Notes under the pieces: model-generated
The model's database searches: none
Told to the model about the DNA's origin: nothing
Seen by the model: the letters and a program-made list of their open reading frames with translations, nothing else
Shown: piece by piece, positions 60,173 to 64,000 of the stretch
Layout of the letters: every line of letters starts with the position of its first letter
Position numbering within the stretch: the first letter of the stretch is position 1
Assembly: GCA_030431635.1 (NCBI GenBank)
Contig: JAUIIL010000003.1
Location: 1-64,000 of the forward strand
Direction of reading: 5' to 3'
DNA length: 64,000 nucleotides
Source of the DNA: Bacteriovoracia bacterium
GTDB taxonomy: Bacteria > Bdellovibrionota > Bacteriovoracia > Bacteriovoracales > Bacteriovoracaceae
Program-made: the position numbers and the translations under genes

Positions 60173-62152
60173 CTACGGGCAATGACATTTATTTTGTTTG
60201 TAAGCAACATCACACCCCATAGGTGTCTCTATTCCTACACATGCTGTACTGTTATCATTAGAACATTGCATGATTGCATCATCAAAATTTGATTGTCCGG
60301 TTTTACATTCAATTCCATTAAAGGATTGATAAACCGTATAGCCAGGCTCTAGTTGACAAGCACCGCCAGGGCATTGTGAGTCAGTTTGACAAATATTAGT
60401 CTCACTACACACTTCTCCAGTCGGATCGTCATTATTACCATTGTTAAGAGAGCAAACAGGAACTTCTCCACAAAAACAATAATCAGAAATACAATTCATT
60501 CCAGGAGAGTAGTCTGATGGAGGAGGAAGTGTTCCTGATAAACATTTTGCCCCACCTTGGGCGCCCCAAGTGAAACCATCCCCTTTAGCTTGGTGGTAAC
60601 CAACTATTTTATAATTATCACAACAAGATTCTTCACTGTATGTCTCGCCTTCTCCTCCTCCAAAAGGAAGTTGCCCACCTTTTGGAATACATTGTTCCGA
60701 ATCATCAGTTTTTGGACAAGTTTTAGAACACATGGCCTTATCTCCAAACTGTCCTCCTGTATTAATGATATTACATTCTGGTGGAAGAATATCACAACTT
60801 CCACCACAACTATTAGAGCAAGAAACTGTTGCAAATAGAGGTATCTCACCTAAAGAGTCAGAAGGGCAGCTTCCATAAGCTGGTGTTTGCCAAGTTCCAC
60901 TTTTTGCACAAACTCCACCCATTCCACTTCGAGTACATTGTCCGTTGGCATTACATCCAGTGGGAGGAGCACCACAAGTCCCACCACTACAAGTAGTGAC
61001 ACCTGTTTCATTACACCCGCTGCAAGTCCCGCTCCATGAAATAGGTGACCAAGTTCCAGTATTTGATGGATTAGTGTTTGAAGGATTGGTATTTGTCGTT
61101 GGAGGTGTACAAACAGTAGTATTCCCAGCTCCACAAACTGCACAAGTACAATCCGCTGGGTTACAATTAGCATCTCCATTACAGCAAGTAGGTTTGTTCT
61201 CGCATCTTCCACAACTCTCACCTGTTGAAGAGCTTGGGCCGCACTCTGTTCCATCTGTGAGAGCAAAGTCATAGCAGGCCCCATTAACCCATCTTTTTCC
61301 TAGAGTAAGACAGATAACTTCAGGAGCATTTTGACAACGAGTATCCCAGTTAAGAGTTTCATTATTGTTGTATGTAATATGGTTATTTGGGATGGACGAG
61401 CCATCATAGGGATTGACTAAGCCAGAGCGATTAAAATCTTCACAAGTTTTTCTAAAAAAATCATGGGCACAACGACCTAGAGGAGAAGTCACATCGATTT
61501 CATTAAGTCCGTCTGCAATGTTGTTGTCATAAGGATCGATGAGCTTAAAACTTTGAGAATTAGGAGACCAGTTCGAGCCTCCTGTTAAATTGCTACAAGA
61601 TTGATCGAGGGAAACAGTTCTTGAGTTTGTATCAGAAACAAGGCCTTGGATTCTTCCATTTGAATCAAGAGAAACGAGAAGTTTTAATTGAACAATTTGA
61701 GCTTGTCCTTGTCCACCAATTAAAGTTTGGCCATTTGTATTTTTAGTAAAACTTCCTTGAATCGTCACTAATGCTGGTCTTGAAGCGGCAGCACTTCCTG
61801 TGGCCAATGGTGATATTTCTGTGATGGCTATATTTCCAACGGTTACTTTTCCAAAAACAGATCCACTTGCAAGCACCGTTCTTCCACTATATTCAATAGT
61901 TCTTCCACCACTGTTAAGAGAAACTGGAGAATTAACTCCAACGATTTCGTTTTGAAAAACATTTTCGTTACTAAAAACATTTTCCATATAATATTTAACA
62001 GCGCTAATATCGCTCTCTCTTTGCCTGGTGGCATCTTGGTTCGACTTCATTTTAAAAACACCAACAACTCCCAAGGAGACGATGGAGCCAACACCAAGAG
62101 CAATCATAAGTTCGGCCAGTGAAAAACCGTTATTTTTTAAAAAATTCTTCAT
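60173..62152 (-). CDS. Prepilin-like protein with Cys-rich C-terminus (659 aa)
   Basis: First gene of the trio. Prepilin signal NNG|FSLAELMIALGVGSIVS with Glu5. Residues ~30-180 are the pilin-type region. The C-terminal ~450 residues are Cys-rich and include CLTLGKRWVNGAC, CGRCENKPTCCNGDANC, the Trp/Cys module TWSPISWSGTCSGCNETG then CSGGTCGAPPTGCNANGQC, CAKSGTW, SCSNSCGGSCD, and further Cys blocks (CSKTCPK, CFCGEVPVC-like). A single-cell-surface or pilus-tip role is likely. Start ATG 62152, ribosome site GAGGATGT. Confidence 0.85.
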   Translation of the reverse strand: MKNFLKNNGFSLAELMIALGVGSIVSLGVVGVFKMKSNQDATRQRESDISAVKYYMENVFSNENVFQNEIVGVNSPVSLNSGGRTIEYSGRTVLASGSVFGKVTVGNIAITEISPLATGSAAASRPALVTIQGSFTKNTNGQTLIGGQGQAQIVQLKLLVSLDSNGRIQGLVSDTNSRTVSLDQSCSNLTGGSNWSPNSQSFKLIDPYDNNIADGLNEIDVTSPLGRCAHDFFRKTCEDFNRSGLVNPYDGSSIPNNHITYNNNETLNWDTRCQNAPEVICLTLGKRWVNGACYDFALTDGTECGPSSSTGESCGRCENKPTCCNGDANCNPADCTCAVCGAGNTTVCTPPTTNTNPSNTNPSNTGTWSPISWSGTCSGCNETGVTTCSGGTCGAPPTGCNANGQCTRSGMGGVCAKSGTWQTPAYGSCPSDSLGEIPLFATVSCSNSCGGSCDILPPECNIINTGGQFGDKAMCSKTCPKTDDSEQCIPKGGQLPFGGGEGETYSEESCCDNYKIVGYHQAKGDGFTWGAQGGAKCLSGTLPPPSDYSPGMNCISDYCFCGEVPVCSLNNGNNDDPTGEVCSETNICQTDSQCPGGACQLEPGYTVYQSFNGIECKTGQSNFDDAIMQCSNDNSTACVGIETPMGCDVAYKQNKCHCP

Positions 62153-62408
62153 ACATCCTCAAAGATAGATATTTAGATATATTTTATCACAAAACCCCAA
62201 ACATAATCTGGACTTAGCGAGATTTACCTGTCTAAGTACTTGAAAAGATGGAGAGTTTTTTTATCAACTATCTTTTTAATTTCGATGAGCGGCTTTAAGA
62301 GGGCGCCAATAAAAGTTGCTAGGCCTAGGCAAATTTGTCCTTAACCAAAACCTTTATTTGATTATTTACCTTCGTTCTTCGAAAAGCCTTTAGAATGGGA
62401 GGATTGCC

Positions 62409-63215
62409 ATGAAAGAAAAAAATCAACAACTGTATTATCAGTATAGAGCAAGTGAAGGCTTTCCCATATTTGTGAAATTAGTTGAACCACAGCTAGAAAG
62501 CCAGATGAGTTCTTTTTTAAATGAAATGGGATTTGAAAAGTGTAATGAAGAAGTTCTCACAAAAGAACATGATCGCCCTGAGTACCTTCGTGTACTAAAA
62601 ATATCAGTAGCTGGTCCTATGGTTTCCAAGCAAATTGGTCAGGTCAGAGAAGAAGATCGTTATGGCCTTGAAAGTATTAGTTCAAGAGGAGATTACAAGG
62701 TATACCGTTTTAAAGGTGTTGGAATAATGGTGTTCTCTGAAGGGCGTTTTATTTGGGAAATGGGCTTGATGAACAGGTTCTCCCAAGAAGACTTCCATTA
62801 TAAACTCAGAATTGTTTTCAATCGATTTTTAGGCTACTGCCTTGCCAGTTATAATATTATTGGGGTTTGGGGAGTTAGCGTTGATGAAGGTGCTGTTGTT
62901 ATGTCCCAAGCTGAATCAAAAGGTGAAGCTGTATTTATTGACTTAGATAATCAAGTGCTTCATACAATAGAGGGATTAAAGCCTTTAAGTTTTCCACTTC
63001 AATTTTTAAAACTTGATGAGAGTATTAAAAACCAGTCAAGAAAGCTTCAAGTTGAAGAATTAGTAAGTTTGCTTACACATTACAATACTTATTTCTCTGA
63101 TGAAGGTTTTTCATCTTCATTTCAAAAAAGAATTTTTGCTCTAGCCAGAAGTTCAGAAGGGATTTTATATCCTAAAGAGAATTTTAAACCTCGAGAAAAG
63201 GAAAAAGCGGCTTAA
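62409..63215 (+). CDS. Hypothetical protein (268 aa)
   Basis: ATG with GGGAGG upstream. No signal peptide; soluble and mixed alpha/beta (YLRVLKISVAGPM, YKVYRFKGVGIMVFSEG, VWGVSVDEGAVVMSQAESKG, EAVFIDLDNQVLHTIEGLK). No family recognised. Its 3' end overlaps the convergent 63212 gene by 4 bases. The 256-base gap before it (62153-62408) holds no gene I can support. Confidence 0.7.
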   Translation: MKEKNQQLYYQYRASEGFPIFVKLVEPQLESQMSSFLNEMGFEKCNEEVLTKEHDRPEYLRVLKISVAGPMVSKQIGQVREEDRYGLESISSRGDYKVYRFKGVGIMVFSEGRFIWEMGLMNRFSQEDFHYKLRIVFNRFLGYCLASYNIIGVWGVSVDEGAVVMSQAESKGEAVFIDLDNQVLHTIEGLKPLSFPLQFLKLDESIKNQSRKLQVEELVSLLTHYNTYFSDEGFSSSFQKRIFALARSSEGILYPKENFKPREKEKAA

Positions 63216-63757
63216 GGTTTTTTTGTTTTATTTTCGAGTTCAGTATTCAAAACACTGTCTTTCAGCGGAATGAGTGCTTTGGGTCTCTTCTCTTTACTAA
63301 AAACACCTGAGAAAAAAATAGGGAAACAGGTTATCGTGCATGCAGCAGAATAAATATAATCAATACCGTCTTTGTTTTCCCAAGAATAAACAGAATGCTC
63401 GTTTTGGTTTAAATATTTTTGTTGAGGGCCCAATCGTTTAATAATTCCTTGATGAAAAACGTCATGAAGAAAATAGGTTGGAAGAGTTGCATAAAAATCA
63501 ACAATAATTCCTTCATTAACTTGAATAAGAACAGGAAACTTATAACGAAGCTGCGACACATAAAATTTGTAAGTAGAAATTTTTCCTTTCTTATTAACTA
63601 ATTCTTTATTTAATTTAATATCAGAGATTTTTTTACCAGGAAAAAATTTTTCAAGCTCTTTAAAACTGAAATCATAGTTTGGTGGAGTCACTTTCGCGTT
63701 AAGAGCAAAAGAAAAAGCTAAAATAATGATGAGTATTTTGGTACAAAAGAAGCTCAT
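63212..63757 (-). CDS. Secreted hypothetical protein (181 aa)
   Basis: Signal peptide IILAFSFALNA. The mature part is mixed (FSFKELEKFFPGKKISDIKL, HSVYSWENKDGIDYIYSA, CTITCFPIFFSGVFS with two Cys). No family recognised. Periplasmic by inference. Confidence 0.68.
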   Translation of the reverse strand: MSFFCTKILIIILAFSFALNAKVTPPNYDFSFKELEKFFPGKKISDIKLNKELVNKKGKISTYKFYVSQLRYKFPVLIQVNEGIIVDFYATLPTYFLHDVFHQGIIKRLGPQQKYLNQNEHSVYSWENKDGIDYIYSAACTITCFPIFFSGVFSKEKRPKALIPLKDSVLNTELENKTKKP

Positions 63758-63790
63758 ACTAAAAGAATAGTAAAAAAAGGACCAATAATC

Positions 63791-64000
63791 ATGGTTAAAT
63801 CAAAAAAGAAGCATTTTTCCTACTATATAACACTTGCCATTATAGCTGGGTTTATTATTGGTCTTACTCTGAACCTTACTCATTCTCAAGACTTAGCGAC
63901 TTATATTAAACCTTTTGGAGTTATTTTTTTAAGACTGCTTAAAATGATTATCATTCCGCTTATTTTTTCTTCAGTATATATGTCGGTTATTAATTTAGAG
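63791..64000 (+). CDS. Dicarboxylate/amino-acid:cation symporter, N-terminal part (3' end outside window)
   Basis: Starts at ATG 63791 after AAAGGA. The first ~70 residues show a membrane helix (YITLAIIAGFIIGLTLNLT) and the family's FLRLLKMIIIPLIFSSVYMS segment, as in the DAACS (GltP/DctA) family. The remainder is beyond the window. It probably imports glutamate, aspartate or C4-dicarboxylates. Confidence 0.85.
   Translation, partial: MVKSKKKHFSYYITLAIIAGFIIGLTLNLTHSQDLATYIKPFGVIFLRLLKMIIIPLIFSSVYMSVINLE

Noticed and set aside
60945-61274. 109-codon + strand frame opposite the first prepilin
   Set aside because: Rich in Pro, Val and Gln due to complement of Cys/Gly/Thr codons; shadow of the real gene.
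56475-62152. Dense similar short segments that might suggest a CRISPR-like array or tandem DNA repeats
   Set aside because: The similarity is at protein level (Cys/Trp motifs) with different codons and spacings; no regular repeat-spacer pattern exists.

Overview
The window is an AT-rich stretch of a Gram-negative bacterial chromosome. Many products carry Sec signal peptides or lipoboxes, several look like outer-membrane beta-barrels, and there are type IV pilin-like genes, a diaminopimelate epimerase and a monohaem cytochrome c. The low GC, the large share of secreted proteins of no known family, and the mix of PrkA kinase, HD-GYP and CheY-like regulators and Cys-rich minor pilins suggest a Bdellovibrionota member of the Bacteriovorax/Halobacteriovorax type (small predatory bacteria). 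This placement is inference from gene style, not from a marker gene.

Layout. 1-1.1 kb: 3' end of an SPFH/band-7 gene, a remnant-rich gap and a CAU-anticodon tRNA. 1.1-2.6 kb: dapF and tlyA. 2.6-13.8 kb: a minus-strand block of envelope genes (beta-barrel candidates, Cys-rich secreted proteins, an MFS-like/HEAT protein, an M16 lipoprotein protease, a cytochrome c) plus apt. 14-18.7 kb: HD-GYP response regulator, small protein, candidate small RNA, gpmA, small lipoprotein, CheY-like protein, YceI-like membrane protein and truncated globin. 18.7-28.9 kb: radD, a VOC/DUF4269 fusion, a 1212-residue secreted repeat protein, VOC, MATE, GNAT and GFA proteins. 28.9-30.2 kb: a two-gene cassette bounded by an 18-bp near-perfect direct repeat that includes the 3' end of tRNA-His. 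30.4-41.3 kb: barrel protein, HAD phosphatase, RluA-type pseudouridine synthase, PrkA, secreted proteins, a degenerate 5'-nucleotidase, a NifS-like desulfurase and nadA. 41.4-46.6 kb: a ParA/ParB pair, secreted proteins and glutamate dehydrogenase. 46.6-51.2 kb: four minus-strand secreted proteins, including a Ser-rich one and a HEYTH metalloprotease-like one. 51.3-55.4 kb: a lone ComM-N-like domain, then pfkA and the ribosome/GTPase group rplU-rpmA-obgE-rsfS-rlmH (transcribed in that order). 55.5-62.2 kb: three consecutive prepilin-like genes with very large Cys-rich C-termini, followed by a secreted nucleotidyltransferase-like gene. 62.4-64 kb: two uncharacterised genes and the 5' end of a dicarboxylate/amino-acid symporter.

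Housekeeping genes (dapF, tlyA, apt, gpmA, nadA, pfkA, obgE, rplU, rpmA, gdh) are intact and conventional. The most unusual parts are: (i) the minimal tRNA-His-associated cassette, which carries a possible nucleotidyltransferase-like gene and a ribbon-helix-helix-like partner but no integrase; (ii) the prepilin trio, whose C-termini share a Trp/Cys module and a C-x3-GG-x-W-xn-C motif that also forms the repeats of a secreted protein 50 kb away; and (iii) several domain oddities (a 5'-nucleotidase lacking its metal-binding His residues, a stand-alone ComM N-domain, a VOC-DUF4269 fusion, a secreted NTase-like protein). All assignments are from reading the sequence; no database search was run.
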